Below are positions 19,897-28,526 of a stretch of DNA of 64,000 nucleotides, piece after piece. The position numbers and the translations under genes are program-made. The stretch spans positions 1-64,000 of the forward strand of contig NZ_JAEQ01000005.1 of the NCBI RefSeq assembly GCF_000518985.1. Direction: 5' to 3'. Position 1 is the stretch's first letter; every line of letters begins with the position of its first letter. The notes beneath the pieces are model-generated. The model was not told the origin of the DNA and searched no databases. It worked only from the letters and a program-made list of their open reading frames with translations. The DNA is from Chelativorans sp. J32 (GTDB lineage: Bacteria; Pseudomonadota; Alphaproteobacteria; Rhizobiales; Rhizobiaceae).

Positions 19897-20955
19897 TCAG
19901 AACATGTCCTTCGGGTTGAAGTCCATGATCACGTCCGCCCAGGCGCTATATTTTTCGGCGGGAAGATTATAAGGGGCGCATTGAAGGATGGCGCGCCGCG
20001 CCGACTCCGCCGCGGCACGGGCGACGCCCGAGCCACCGCCTCCCTCGATGACCTCGGGGCGACCCTCAATTGCGCCACTCGGGTCCAACTTGAACTTGAC
20101 AGACACGCGCAGATTCTCCGCGTCAAGGGCGCCGGCCGGCACATTCCAACAGCGTTGGACCTGCGCTTTCAGCGCATCCATCTCGCTCTGGGAAAGCGTA
20201 TTTCCGCTGGTGGTCTGACTGGCTCCGAGTGCTGCCTCCTCGGTCGAACGCTTGGCGCCGCCCCCGGAGGCCTTTTCCTTGTTGAGAAGCGCGGCGACCT
20301 GGTCGAGAACCTCGCTGTCCTTGGTTTCCTTGCTCGCCTGCTTCTGCTCGGCAGCGGGCTTTTCGGCCTGCTTGCGCTCCGGCGCCTTGGCGATCTGCGG
20401 CTTGGGTGGCTGTGGCCGGGATTGCGGCAGGGGAGCGGCGGGCGGCAGCTTAACGCTTTCGCCTTCCGTATTCTCCGCAACCATCGGCTCCGGCGCAGGA
20501 TCAGGCTTCATCTCCTGGCGCGGCTGCGCTTGCGGCTCGCGCTCGGCGGCCGGCACAGGCACATCCTCGGCCTTGGCCTCCTGGGGCTTTTCGACCGGCT
20601 TTTCTACCGGTGTGGGCTGCGGCTTCGGCGACGGAGGAGGCTCGGAAGCCTGCTCGACGGGCTTCGGCTTCGCCTCGGGCGTGGGGGGAGGCTTCAGGTC
20701 GGTATCCGCTTCGCCCACCTTCTGCGCGTTTTCCACCGGATCCTGACGCTGCGTAGGCTTTGGAGCCGGCCTTGGTGCGACCGGCGCATTCTTTTCGCCT
20801 TGCTGGACCTGGGTGATATCGCCCACCGGGACGATATCGACCGGGAGGGCCTCCACATCCGCGACCTCAAAAGCGCTCGGCGCCGACAACGAGGCGAGCC
20901 CGAAGCCGAGGAGCACGACGTGCAAGGTGACCGACGAAGCGAGACCGGCCCTCAT
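19897..20955 (-). CDS. tolA: Tol-Pal system protein TolA
   Basis: The inner-membrane rod that transmits proton-motive energy to Pal/TolB. The 352-aa protein has one N-terminal helix (about 3-22), a long Pro/Ala/Glu/Lys/Gln-rich domain (about 50-255) in place of the classic alpha-helical repeat, and a TonB-like C-terminal domain (about 262-352) with the single cysteine-containing QVQRCWNVP motif and [11 protein letters not shown]. It is preceded by tolR with a 5-bp gap. Confidence 0.95.
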   Translation of the reverse strand: MRAGLASSVTLHVVLLGFGLASLSAPSAFEVADVEALPVDIVPVGDITQVQQGEKNAPVAPRPAPKPTQRQDPVENAQKVGEADTDLKPPPTPEAKPKPVEQASEPPPSPKPQPTPVEKPVEKPQEAKAEDVPVPAAEREPQAQPRQEMKPDPAPEPMVAENTEGESVKLPPAAPLPQSRPQPPKPQIAKAPERKQAEKPAAEQKQASKETKDSEVLDQVAALLNKEKASGGGAKRSTEEAALGASQTTSGNTLSQSEMDALKAQVQRCWNVPAGALDAENLRVSVKFKLDPSGAIEGRPEVIEGGGGSGVARAAAESARRAILQCAPYNLPAEKYSAWADVIMDFNPKDMF

Positions 20956-20960
20956 GGCGA

Positions 20961-21407
20961 TCAGCTATCCTGTTCCTGCAGAGTTACGAGTCCGAGATTG
21001 CGGAAACCGGCAGCGGAAATCCGGGCCATCACGCGCATGACGGTGCCGTAATCGGCCGCCCGGTCGCCACGCACATAGATCCGCTCCTCGTAGCCGGTCT
21101 GCGCGATTGCCTGCAGCTTCGGCACCACCTCTTCCAGAGAAACCTCGGTTTCCTGCAGATAGATCTTGCCCTCGTTATTGACGGAGACGGTGATCGGCTG
21201 CGTTTCCGAATTGAGCGCTTTCGCCTGCGTTTCCGGCAGGTCGATCGGCACGCCGACCGTAAGCAGGGGCGCCGCCACCATGAAGATGATGAGCAAAACG
21301 AGCATCACGTCCACGAAGGGCGTGACGTTGATCTCCGACATGGGCGCATGACGGCGACCATGCCGCCGTCGTCCCTTTCCGCCACCCGAAGCGACAGACA
21401 TCCCCAT
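20961..21407 (-). CDS. tolR: Tol-Pal system protein TolR (ExbD/TolR family)
   Basis: Part of the TolQR proton channel of the inner membrane. The 148-aa protein has a basic cytoplasmic N-terminus (1-22, rich in Gly, Arg and His), one helix with the protonatable Asp33 in the conserved INVTPFVDVMLVLLIIFMV stretch, and a periplasmic domain ending about residue 145. Its start overlaps the last base of tolQ, so the two are translationally coupled. Confidence 0.98.
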   Translation of the reverse strand: MGMSVASGGGKGRRRHGRRHAPMSEINVTPFVDVMLVLLIIFMVAAPLLTVGVPIDLPETQAKALNSETQPITVSVNNEGKIYLQETEVSLEEVVPKLQAIAQTGYEERIYVRGDRAADYGTVMRVMARISAAGFRNLGLVTLQEQDS

Positions 21408-22135
21408 CAGGCATACTCCTCGACCCGAGTCTTCGGAGCGACCTTCTCATCGATTTGCCGCGATAGTATGGCCGAGAATTCGTCCGCAAATCCTTCCATC
21501 CGGGAGGCAAGTTTGCCGGCATCCGCCGTGAGCTTGTTATACGCGATGACGGCCGGAATGGCCGCGAGCAGACCGATGGCGGTGGCAAGGAGCGCCTCCG
21601 CGATACCGGGCGCCACGACGGCGAGATTGGTCGATTTTGAGCCGGCGATCGCCTGGAAGGAGGTCATGATGCCGACCACCGTGCCGAACAGGCCGATAAA
21701 GGGAGCGGATGAGCCTACGGAAGCAAGAAAGCCAAGCCGACTCTCCAGCCGCTCCATCTCGCGGGTGAGCGCCAGTTCCATGGCCTTGTCGATTCGGGTT
21801 TGCAGCCCAAGCGGCGAACGGGCCCCCTTCTCGAAGCTCTTTTTCCATTCGCGCATTGCAGCGACGAAGATCGAGCCCATGCCGGTGGTCTTGCGATCCG
21901 AAAGCGAGCGGTAAAGCTCTTCCAGCGACTGACCCGACCAGAAAACCTGCTCGAAGCGGTTGAGCGCCACTCGCATCCGCGCATAGCTCAACACTTTATC
22001 GATGATGATGGCCCAGCTCCAGATGGAGGCGCCGAGCAACCCGATCATCACCAGCTTCACGACCCATCCGGCCTGCCAAAACAACGCCCAGATGGAGAGA
22101 TCCCCACCAGGCGCGGCGAGCTCTACACTTTCCAT
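21407..22135 (-). CDS. tolQ: Tol-Pal system protein TolQ (MotA/TolQ/ExbB family)
   Basis: The multi-helix subunit of the TolQR energy-transducing channel. The 242-aa protein has three hydrophobic segments (about 23-45, 138-160 and 178-200) with the family signature GLFGTVVGIMTSFQAI and the helix 3 stretch IAEALLATAIGLLAAIPAVIAYN. It opens the tolQRAB run; ybgC lies upstream after a 239-bp gap. Confidence 0.98.
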   Translation of the reverse strand: MESVELAAPGGDLSIWALFWQAGWVVKLVMIGLLGASIWSWAIIIDKVLSYARMRVALNRFEQVFWSGQSLEELYRSLSDRKTTGMGSIFVAAMREWKKSFEKGARSPLGLQTRIDKAMELALTREMERLESRLGFLASVGSSAPFIGLFGTVVGIMTSFQAIAGSKSTNLAVVAPGIAEALLATAIGLLAAIPAVIAYNKLTADAGKLASRMEGFADEFSAILSRQIDEKVAPKTRVEEYA

Positions 22136-22374
22136 ACCCTACCGTCCTCTAAATCCGGGCAGCTTCAATGCGGGTCCGTCCCCGTTTCAATTTGCGAGCC
22201 ATCGAACCTAGCCGCTACGCCCCCCGAAGAGCTTCAATCGCGCCTTCTTCCGACAAATTTTGGTCAAAGGAAGGCGCTCAAGCCTTGGTTGCGCGTTTCA
22301 TCATATGAAGATGTATGGTTAATGCAGTATTACTGATGCGCTTATTATTTTGCGGTTAGGCTTTGATTGCGGAT
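22136..22374 (-). promoter_or_regulatory. Intergenic region before tolQ
   Basis: A 239-bp AT-richer gap that should hold the tolQRAB promoter. A TTAA-N7-TTAC element at 22319-22333 is one base short of a CtrA box. No gene or RNA was recognised. Confidence 0.3.
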
Positions 22375-22839
22375 TCAGCCCGGCTGGCGCAGAAAGGCCG
22401 GAATCCACTCTTTCGGAAAACGCCGCGGCTTTCCACTCTCACCGATGATCGCGGCTTCCACCCGCGCTTCGACCAGAAGGTCCGCATCGCGCTTCAGTTT
22501 CTGGCGCATGTGGATACGCGCGCCTGATATATCTTCGACACATGTTTCGACGGTGATGATGTCATCGATGCGGGCCGGCTGGCGAAAATCGATCTCCATG
22601 CGACGCACGACCCAGGAGAGCCGCTCGCCATGTTTCCCGTCGGCGAGCTCGGTATGGTGCACGCCCGAGAGCCGCAGGAAATCCGAACGACCGCGCTCCA
22701 GGAACTCGAGATAACGCGCGTGATATACGACGCCGGTAAAATCCGTATCCGCGAAATACACGCGCGCCATCAGACGGTGACCGGTCTCGGTCAGCTCACC
22801 GCTGATGCCTGTCGCAAGGTCATGTCCGCCATCGGCCAT
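22375..22839 (-). CDS. ybgC: Tol-Pal-associated acyl-CoA thioesterase
   Basis: A hot-dog-fold thioesterase that hydrolyses acyl-CoA or acyl-ACP and is found with tol-pal genes. The 154-aa product has the signature ADTDFTGVVYHARY (catalytic Asp at about 33) and a C-terminal strand region. The reading frame extends to 22881, but the ATG at 22839 follows a GCAGGA ribosome site and fits family length. It is separated from ruvB upstream by 147 bp. Confidence 0.93.
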   Translation of the reverse strand: MADGGHDLATGISGELTETGHRLMARVYFADTDFTGVVYHARYLEFLERGRSDFLRLSGVHHTELADGKHGERLSWVVRRMEIDFRQPARIDDIITVETCVEDISGARIHMRQKLKRDADLLVEARVEAAIIGESGKPRRFPKEWIPAFLRQPG

Positions 22840-22986
22840 TGTTGTCCTGCCGCTGTTCCGTCGACGGTTCTCGACCGTCAATGAAGATGAAGCCGTTCCG
22901 TCCCCTCAGGTCGACCCCGAGACTGCCTACCGAAACGTTCGATATATCTCCGGTTCAACACGAGCCGGGTCCCAAGCGCAAGCTTG

Positions 22987-24027
22987 CTACTCTTCTTCCT
23001 GGAAGAGGCTGATCTGCGCCTGCGAAAGCTCCTTGGGCGGGTTGAGGCCCAGATGCTTCCATGCTTTGGCGGCGAGCACCCGCCCGCGTGGGGTGCGCTG
23101 GATAAATCCCTGCTGGATGAGGTACGGTTCGATGATGTCTTCGATGGCGTCGCGCGGCTCCGAAAGCGCTGCGGCAATCGTCTCGATACCTACGGGGCCG
23201 CCCCCGAAATTCTCGACAATCATCGTGAGATATCGCCGGTCGAGCTGATCCAGCCCTAAAGAATCGACCTCGAGCCTTGAAAGCGCGGCGTCAGCGACCT
23301 GCCGCGTCACCTTCTCCGCACCGGCCACTGAGGCAAAATCGCGCACCCGGCGCAGGAGGCGCCCGGCAATGCGGGGCGTGCCGCGGGCGCGCCGGGCAAT
23401 TTCTTCTGCACCGTCTTCGGAGAGCGGCAGACCCAGAATGCGGGCGCCGCGCGTGACGATCGCCTGCAGCTCGTCGACCGTGTAGAATTCAAGCCGGACG
23501 GGAATGCCGAAGCGGTCCCGAAGCGGCGTGGTTAGCAGGCCGAGGCGCGTGGTTGCGGCGACAAGGGTGAACTTTGCAAGGTCGATCTTCACCGAGCGCG
23601 CAGCCGGACCCTCCCCAATGATGAGGTCGAGCTGGTAATCCTCCATGGCGGGATAGAGGATTTCCTCGACGGCCGGATTGAGCCGGTGGATTTCGTCGAT
23701 GAAGAGCACGTCGCGCTCTTCGAGATTGGTGAGAAGAGCCGCAAGATCGCCCGCCTTGGCGATAACAGGGCCGGAGGTGGAGCGAAAGTTGACGCCGAGC
23801 TCGCGAGCCATGATCTGGGCGAGTGTCGTCTTTCCGAGCCCCGGCGGACCGACGAAAAGTACATGATCCAGCGCCTCGCCGCGCGAACGCGCCGCCTCGA
23901 TGAACACCTTCAGATTGGCCCGCGCCGCCTTCTGGCCGACGAACTCGTCCAGCGATTGCGGGCGCATGGTCGTGTCGGCGTCCTCGCCTCGCTGAGCGGC
24001 AGAAACGATGCGGTCCGGCTCGCTCAT
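22987..24027 (-). CDS. ruvB: Holliday junction branch migration helicase RuvB
   Basis: The hexameric AAA+ motor that drives branch migration with RuvA. The 346-aa protein has Walker A GPPGLGKT at 60-67, Walker [10 protein letters not shown] at about 109-117, sensor and arginine-finger regions, and the C-terminal winged helix with [14 protein letters not shown]. Its ATG overlaps the vapC stop by four bases (ATGA), so its translation is coupled to a toxin gene rather than directly to ruvA as in most genomes. Confidence 0.98.
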   Translation of the reverse strand: MSEPDRIVSAAQRGEDADTTMRPQSLDEFVGQKAARANLKVFIEAARSRGEALDHVLFVGPPGLGKTTLAQIMARELGVNFRSTSGPVIAKAGDLAALLTNLEERDVLFIDEIHRLNPAVEEILYPAMEDYQLDLIIGEGPAARSVKIDLAKFTLVAATTRLGLLTTPLRDRFGIPVRLEFYTVDELQAIVTRGARILGLPLSEDGAEEIARRARGTPRIAGRLLRRVRDFASVAGAEKVTRQVADAALSRLEVDSLGLDQLDRRYLTMIVENFGGGPVGIETIAAALSEPRDAIEDIIEPYLIQQGFIQRTPRGRVLAAKAWKHLGLNPPKELSQAQISLFQEEE

Positions 24028-24422
24028 GGCAAAAGCTCCATGCCCGGGACGCGAGAAGCGGCCCTCTTATCGAAAGTCACGGTACGGGAACAGCCATTGG
24101 CATTCGCGGACCAGGCTATGAGATGATCGGCGATATCCGAAGACGAAGGATCACCTGCAGCCAAGATTTCCTCCAATTGCTCACCGTGCTCGAACTTGAA
24201 CTCGGCAGTTGCCAATACCTGGCGCAGCGCATCGAGCACAGCGGAACGCGAATATCCGAACCGCCTTCTCAACACCCATAACGCCTCAAGCAGCACAACT
24301 TTACTAACGAAGGCCGGATCGGCTGGATTTCGCTCAGAGAAAAAGCGCCGCAGAGCATCGGCCTGGCCAGCATCGTCACCGGCAAGGAATCTCACCAGCA
24401 CGTTCGTATCGATGCCGATCAC
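24024..24422 (-). CDS. vapC: PIN-domain toxin, VapC type
   Basis: A probable type II toxin with site-specific RNase activity. The 132-aa PIN fold shows the acidic residues expected for metal binding: Asp5 ([11 protein letters not shown]), Glu46 (LLEALWVL), Asp96/Asp99 ([10 protein letters not shown]) and Asp118 (TFDKRA). I start at the GTG at 24422, which overlaps the antitoxin stop by four bases (GTGA) and follows AAGGGG; a further GTG at 24440 would add six residues. It sits between its antitoxin gene and ruvB, inside the ruv operon. The catalytic set is complete, so it is likely active. Confidence 0.85.
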   Translation of the reverse strand: MIGIDTNVLVRFLAGDDAGQADALRRFFSERNPADPAFVSKVVLLEALWVLRRRFGYSRSAVLDALRQVLATAEFKFEHGEQLEEILAAGDPSSSDIADHLIAWSANANGCSRTVTFDKRAASRVPGMELLP

Positions 24423-24709
24423 TTGGTTCCCCTTCGCCACTCACGCATGATCCGCGCGTCATCCTCGGCTGCAGCTCCTTCAGCGGCCTCTTCTATTGCC
24501 TGCTCCAGCTCCTCATCGCTCAATTTGATAGGCGGTGTGCCGAGAATACCGAAAAGATCAACTGCCCTCACATTACGCGGACGCAACCACGTCCTCCCGT
24601 TTTCCTCGACGAATTCGATCGTGTCGCCGGGTTGGAGATTGTGGCGGTCCCGGACTTCCTTCGGGATCGTAACTTGTCCTTTTGAAGTGATGGTCGCTCG
24701 GACACCCAT
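24419..24709 (-). CDS. vapB: AbrB/SpoVT-type antitoxin
   Basis: The partner of the PIN toxin. The 96-aa protein has an N-terminal swapped-hairpin AbrB DNA-binding domain (about 1-48; ATITSKGQVTIPKEVRD) and an acidic C-terminal helix (about 60-96) that should wrap the toxin. Such antitoxins repress their own promoter as a complex with the toxin. Repeats of GGTAAGG immediately upstream, including one over the ribosome site, are the likely operator. Whether to call it VapB or a MazE-like AbrB antitoxin is a matter of naming. Confidence 0.85.
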   Translation of the reverse strand: MGVRATITSKGQVTIPKEVRDRHNLQPGDTIEFVEENGRTWLRPRNVRAVDLFGILGTPPIKLSDEELEQAIEEAAEGAAAEDDARIMREWRRGTK

Positions 24710-24712
24710 TTT

Positions 24713-24755
24713 CCTTACCTACCGCACAATTCCTTACCCGAAAGGTAAGGTAAGG
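24713..24755 (-). promoter_or_regulatory. Probable autoregulatory operator of the vapBC module
   Basis: CCTTACC occurs at 24713-24719 and 24732-24738, and its complement GGTAAGG at 24744-24750 and 24749-24755. The inner pair forms a perfect 7-bp dyad with a 5-nt spacer. It lies between the ruvA stop and the antitoxin start, where a toxin-antitoxin operator is expected. Confidence 0.65.
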
Positions 24756-24778
24756 AAGACTGGACTTCAATCCGCAAC

Positions 24779-25399
24779 TTACCGGGCCAATTCCTTCAGG
24801 CCGAGCCGGATCAATGTACCCGTATCCGCGCCCTCGCCGGCTGATTTGAGAGCCGCCGCCACCGCATTCGCCGCGATGTCGCGCGAATAGCCGAGATTGG
24901 CAAGCGCCGAGACCGCGTCCGAAACCGGCGCGGGAGCGACCCCCTCGCCAAGCTCCTGCTTGAGGCCAATCGTGCCGGTCGCCTCGCCGGCGAAGGCCGG
25001 GGCCTTGCTTTTCAGTTCCGTGACGATGCGCTCGGCCACCTTTTTGCCCACGCCGGGCGCGCGTGCCACCATGGCGATGTCCCTGAGCGCGATCGCATTT
25101 GCAAGCTCGGATGGCGAAAGGGTGGACAGGACTGCGAGAGCGACCTTGGCACCGACGCCCTGGACATTGTTTTGCAGCAGCCGGAACCATTCGCGCTCCA
25201 GCGCGGACTGGAAACCGTAGAGGCGGATCATGTCCTCGCGGACATAGGTTTCGATGAAGAGCGTGACGGGCGTTCCCACGCCTGCGAGGGACGACATTGT
25301 GCGGGCGGAGCAATGGGCGACATAACCCACTCCGCCCACATCCACCACGCAATGATCCTCGCCGATCTCGTCGAGAATGCCTTTCAGCTTGCCGATCAT
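24779..25399 (-). CDS. ruvA: Holliday junction branch migration complex subunit RuvA
   Basis: Binds four-way junctions as a tetramer and recruits RuvB. The 206-aa protein has the N-terminal OB fold (about 1-65), two helix-hairpin-helix motifs ([14 protein letters not shown] and [13 protein letters not shown]), and the C-terminal domain III (about 150-206) that contacts RuvB. Its start overlaps the ruvC stop by four bases. The toxin-antitoxin module follows it. Confidence 0.98.
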   Translation of the reverse strand: MIGKLKGILDEIGEDHCVVDVGGVGYVAHCSARTMSSLAGVGTPVTLFIETYVREDMIRLYGFQSALEREWFRLLQNNVQGVGAKVALAVLSTLSPSELANAIALRDIAMVARAPGVGKKVAERIVTELKSKAPAFAGEATGTIGLKQELGEGVAPAPVSDAVSALANLGYSRDIAANAVAAALKSAGEGADTGTLIRLGLKELAR

Positions 25400-25911
25400 G
25401 ACTGGGCCTCCAGGGCCAGCCGCCAGGTGGGTGACTGCCGGTGATGCGCGTGGCAGATGGCCACCGCGATCGCGTCCGCCGCATCGTCGCTGTCGAACCG
25501 GGCCTTGGGCATGAGCACTTTCACCATCATATGGATTTGCCGCTTCTCGCCGTGGCCGACGCCGATCACCGCTTTTTTCACCGCATTCGGCGCATATTCG
25601 GCGACGCGCAGGCCCGCGCGCGCCGGCACGAGCATTGCGATGCCGCGCGCTTGCCCGAGCTTCAGCGTCGCCACGGCATCCTTGTTGACGAAGGTGGCTT
25701 CGACCGCTGCCTCATGCGGCATATGGACATGCAGGATTTCGGCAAGCCCGTCATGGAGCTGGCACAGGCGCGAGGCGAGGTCTGCCTTGTCGTCGGAGCG
25801 CACGGTACCGGCGCCAACGAACCGGAGCGAATTGCCGAGTGTCTCGATGATGGCCCAACCGGTGCGTCTCAACCCCGGATCGATGCCGATGATGCGAATC
25901 GTGCCTGTCAT
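25396..25911 (-). CDS. ruvC: Crossover junction endodeoxyribonuclease RuvC
   Basis: The resolvase that cuts Holliday junctions by a two-metal mechanism. The 171-aa RNase H-like fold shows Asp11 ([12 protein letters not shown]), a Glu in EAAVEATFV, and the C-terminal acidic pair in [10 protein letters not shown]. First gene of the ruvC-ruvA unit; a 60-bp gap separates it from rcdA. Confidence 0.97.
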   Translation of the reverse strand: MTGTIRIIGIDPGLRRTGWAIIETLGNSLRFVGAGTVRSDDKADLASRLCQLHDGLAEILHVHMPHEAAVEATFVNKDAVATLKLGQARGIAMLVPARAGLRVAEYAPNAVKKAVIGVGHGEKRQIHMMVKVLMPKARFDSDDAADAIAVAICHAHHRQSPTWRLALEAQS

Positions 25912-25971
25912 GCGCTCAGCATAGCCGCCAGACAGCGGCCAGCACCAGCAGGAAGGGAGAAGTCGGAGGCT

Positions 25972-26505
25972 TCAGCCTCTTCCGAACGCGGTCTGCAGGA
26001 GATTGATCTGATCGGAAACCGGATTTCCGGGAAACTGTTCGTCCCGGGCATGATCATCGGCCGAGCCGTAAATCTCCTCGTCCATGCGGCGGACGAGAGC
26101 CTCGAGCCTCAGCGAACGCTCGACCAAGCTGCGGAACGCCTCCGGCAGTTCGCTCCATCCGGGGGCTCCTTCGTGGAGCGAGGCCGTGTCGAGCCGAACC
26201 TTGACCTTCTCGGCGGCAACCTGCTCGCGCGTCATCTCCCCCGAATTGGCAGCGCGCTGCAGGAGCAGCCAGGAGGCGAGCTGCATCAAACGGGTGGTGA
26301 GCCGCATGGATTCGGCGGCATAGAGACCGGCGGCGACCCGCGAGAGGGTCTTGGCGGCGGCCCGCCCTTCCCCATCGAGATATTCGGCCGTCTCCTCAAC
26401 GAGACCCATGCCCTCGTTGTAGAGCGGCTTGAATGATTGGGAGAAGACGCGCCTTTCAGCCAGCTTGATCATATTGGCGGCGCCCCCCGTATAAACGGTA
26501 GCCAT
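25972..26505 (-). CDS. rcdA: DUF1465 family protein, regulator of CtrA degradation (RcdA)
   Basis: RcdA is an adaptor that helps deliver the master cell-cycle regulator CtrA to ClpXP. The 177-aa product is mostly helical, with the family segment FSQSFKPLYNEGMGLVEETAEYLDG near the N-terminus and RMDEEIYG near residue 150. The ATG at 26505 is used rather than the in-frame GTG at 26520, which would itself overlap the TGAGG ribosome site. A perfect CtrA box lies 112-127 bp upstream, consistent with a CtrA feedback loop. Confidence 0.88.
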   Translation of the reverse strand: MATVYTGGAANMIKLAERRVFSQSFKPLYNEGMGLVEETAEYLDGEGRAAAKTLSRVAAGLYAAESMRLTTRLMQLASWLLLQRAANSGEMTREQVAAEKVKVRLDTASLHEGAPGWSELPEAFRSLVERSLRLEALVRRMDEEIYGSADDHARDEQFPGNPVSDQINLLQTAFGRG

Positions 26506-26616
26506 TCCTACTCGCCTCACAACCCCTGTACCGGCCCGGTCAGCCCGGGCACTCTAAACATCTTGGAATTTGGCCGGGAAAATGCGCCGGGTCGGCCCCA
26601 AACGCAAGTCCCAGGA

Positions 26617-26632
26617 TTAATCGAAGGTTAAC
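26617..26632 (-). promoter_or_regulatory. CtrA box upstream of rcdA
   Basis: TTAA (26617-26620), seven bases, then TTAAC (26628-26632): an exact TTAA-N7-TTAAC. It lies between the terminator at 26647-26674 and the rcdA start, so it can serve only rcdA in this direction. Confidence 0.65.
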
Positions 26633-26646
26633 AGGGAACTGTGGAC

Positions 26647-26674
26647 AAAAAAAGAGCCGCGGGACTGCGGCTCT
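26647..26674 (-). terminator. Intrinsic terminator upstream of rcdA
   Basis: An 8-bp GC stem (26653-26660 with 26667-26674, loop GGGACT) followed by TTTTTTT on the minus strand. It is about 155 bp beyond the stop of the acyl-CoA ligase and could end that transcript or a short RNA starting near 26760. Confidence 0.88.
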
Positions 26675-26766
26675 CAGGAGTTAACAGGGAGGCGTCAAAC
26701 AGAATGGCTCCAGCCACTCGGTCAGAATCCAGATCTCTGGATACACACAGTAAACGCCCGTAAAGC
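26675..26766 (-). ncRNA. Possible small RNA between the acyl-CoA ligase and rcdA
   Basis: About 90 bp without an open frame lie between a perfect CtrA box (26767-26782) and a strong intrinsic terminator (26647-26674), all in minus-strand order. A small RNA of about 100 nt ending at the terminator would fit, with internal short palindromes such as CCAGAGATCTGG. The long distance from the ligase stop to the terminator may instead simply be its 3' UTR. No family is recognised. Confidence 0.3.
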
Positions 26767-26782
26767 TTAATGGGGGGTTAAC
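26767..26782 (-). promoter_or_regulatory. Second CtrA box in the rcdA upstream region
   Basis: TTAA (26767-26770), seven bases, then TTAAC (26778-26782): an exact consensus match, 262-277 bp upstream of rcdA and on the far side of a terminator from it. Confidence 0.55.
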
Positions 26783-26828
26783 GAACTGGACCGCCTAAGG
26801 AAAAAATTACGATAAAACTGCGCGCAGT

Positions 26829-28472
26829 TCAGAGCGAGCGTGCAAGTTCGCGCAGCCGGAACTTCTGAATTTTTCCTGTGGATGTTTTCGGAATTTCGGT
26901 GAAGACGACGTGCCGCGGGCACTTGAACGCGGCCAGCAGCCTCCGGCAGTGGGCGATCAGTTCCTCCGCCGTCGGCTCCATCCCCGCCTTCAACTCGACG
27001 AAAGCGACGGGCGTTTCACCCCATTTCTCGTCCGGACGCGCAACCACACCGCAAAAGGCGACGGCAGGGTGCTTGTAGAGTGCTTCTTCCACCTCGATGG
27101 ATGAAATGTTCTCGCCGCCGGAGATGATGATGTCCTTCGACCGGTCCTTGAGCTGGATGTAGCCATCCGGATGGAGCACTCCGAGATCGCCGGAATGAAA
27201 CCAGCCGCCCGCGAAAGCTTCTTCGGTGGCCTGCTTGTTCTTCAGATAGCCTTTCATGACGATGTTGCCGCGGAACATCACTTCACCGATCGTCTTTCCG
27301 TCGGCTGCAACGGACTGCATCGTCCTGGGGTCCATGACCGTGAGGCCTTCGAGCGCGGCATAGCGCACCCCCTGACGCGCTTTCTGTGCAGCCTTCCCCG
27401 CTTCGTCGAGTTCATCCCACTCGAGCTTCCACTCGTTCACCACGGCGGGACCATAGGTTTCGGTGAGCCCGTAAAGATGGGTGACGGCAAACCCGGCATC
27501 GGCCATCGCGGAAAGCACCGATTCAGGCGGCGGAGCCGCGGCTGTGCTGAAATTGACGGTCTGCGGAAAACCGCGCCTCTGGTCAGGACCGGCCGAAAGC
27601 AGCGTGGACATGACGATGGGCGCGCCGCACAGATGCGTCACGCCGTGATCGGCTATGGCATCGTACATGGCTTTGGCACGCACCCAACGCAGGCAGACAT
27701 GCGTGCCCGCCTGGAGCGCCAATGTCCACGGAAAGCACCAGCCATTGCAGTGGAACATTGGCAGGGTCCAGAGATAAACCGGATGCCGCCCCATGCCCGC
27801 ATGAACCGTATTGGCATAGGCCATCAATGCCGCGCCGCGGTGGTGGCAGACCACGCCCTTGGGATTTCCGGTGGTGCCTGACGTATAATTAAGCGAAATG
27901 GCGTCCCATTCGTCATCGGGCATCGACCAGGCGAAATCCGGATCGCCCGAGGCGAGAAACTCCTCATAATCGACGGTGCCGATCCGTTCGCCCTTCGGAT
28001 AGGGCGCATCAGCCGGATATTCCGGATCGTCGAAATCGATCACCAGAGGCTGCACCTGCGTTCTTGCAAGCGCATCCTTCATCACCGCTGAAAACTCGCG
28101 GTCCACGATCACCACCCTGCTCTCGCAATGGTCGAGCTGGAAGGCGATCACCGCAGCGTCCAGCCGCGTGTTGATGGAGTGCAGCACCGCCTTGGCCATC
28201 GGAACGCCATGGTGGGCCTCCAGCATTGGCGGCGTGTTGGACAGCATGACGGAAACCGTGTCCCCCTTGCCGATGCCCTGCCGCGCAAGGGCTGAGGCGA
28301 GCCGGACGGATCGCTCCCAAAACGCACGGTAGCTGCGTCGCAAGGAGCCGTGAATGATCGCCGTTTGATCGGGAAAGACAGTAGCGGCGCGCTCAAGCAG
28401 CGTAAGCGGCGTGAGGGGCTGGTAGTTGGCCGGATTCCTGTCGAGATCCCGTTCGTATGGGTTGTCGCGCAC
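26829..28472 (-). CDS. Acyl-CoA synthetase (AMP-forming)
   Basis: An ANL-superfamily ligase that activates a carboxylic acid to acyl-AMP and then acyl-CoA. The 547-aa product has the P-loop-like YTSGTTGNPKG motif, the YGLTETYGP adenylate motif, the hinge region LKDRSKDIIISGGENIS, and the catalytic Lys near the end in TSTGKIQKF. The sequence is closest in character to medium/short-chain or plant-AAE-like ligases; substrate not determined. The frame opens at 28502, but GTG at 28472 follows GGAGGAG and yields the family N-terminus NPYERDLDRN. The TauE-like permease gene lies just upstream. Confidence 0.92.
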   Translation of the reverse strand: MRDNPYERDLDRNPANYQPLTPLTLLERAATVFPDQTAIIHGSLRRSYRAFWERSVRLASALARQGIGKGDTVSVMLSNTPPMLEAHHGVPMAKAVLHSINTRLDAAVIAFQLDHCESRVVIVDREFSAVMKDALARTQVQPLVIDFDDPEYPADAPYPKGERIGTVDYEEFLASGDPDFAWSMPDDEWDAISLNYTSGTTGNPKGVVCHHRGAALMAYANTVHAGMGRHPVYLWTLPMFHCNGWCFPWTLALQAGTHVCLRWVRAKAMYDAIADHGVTHLCGAPIVMSTLLSAGPDQRRGFPQTVNFSTAAAPPPESVLSAMADAGFAVTHLYGLTETYGPAVVNEWKLEWDELDEAGKAAQKARQGVRYAALEGLTVMDPRTMQSVAADGKTIGEVMFRGNIVMKGYLKNKQATEEAFAGGWFHSGDLGVLHPDGYIQLKDRSKDIIISGGENISSIEVEEALYKHPAVAFCGVVARPDEKWGETPVAFVELKAGMEPTAEELIAHCRRLLAAFKCPRHVVFTEIPKTSTGKIQKFRLRELARSL

Positions 28473-28526
28473 TGATGCTCCTCCCGAGGCCTTTGCGCCC
28501 ATTTTTTTAGCCGCAAGCCATCCCTC

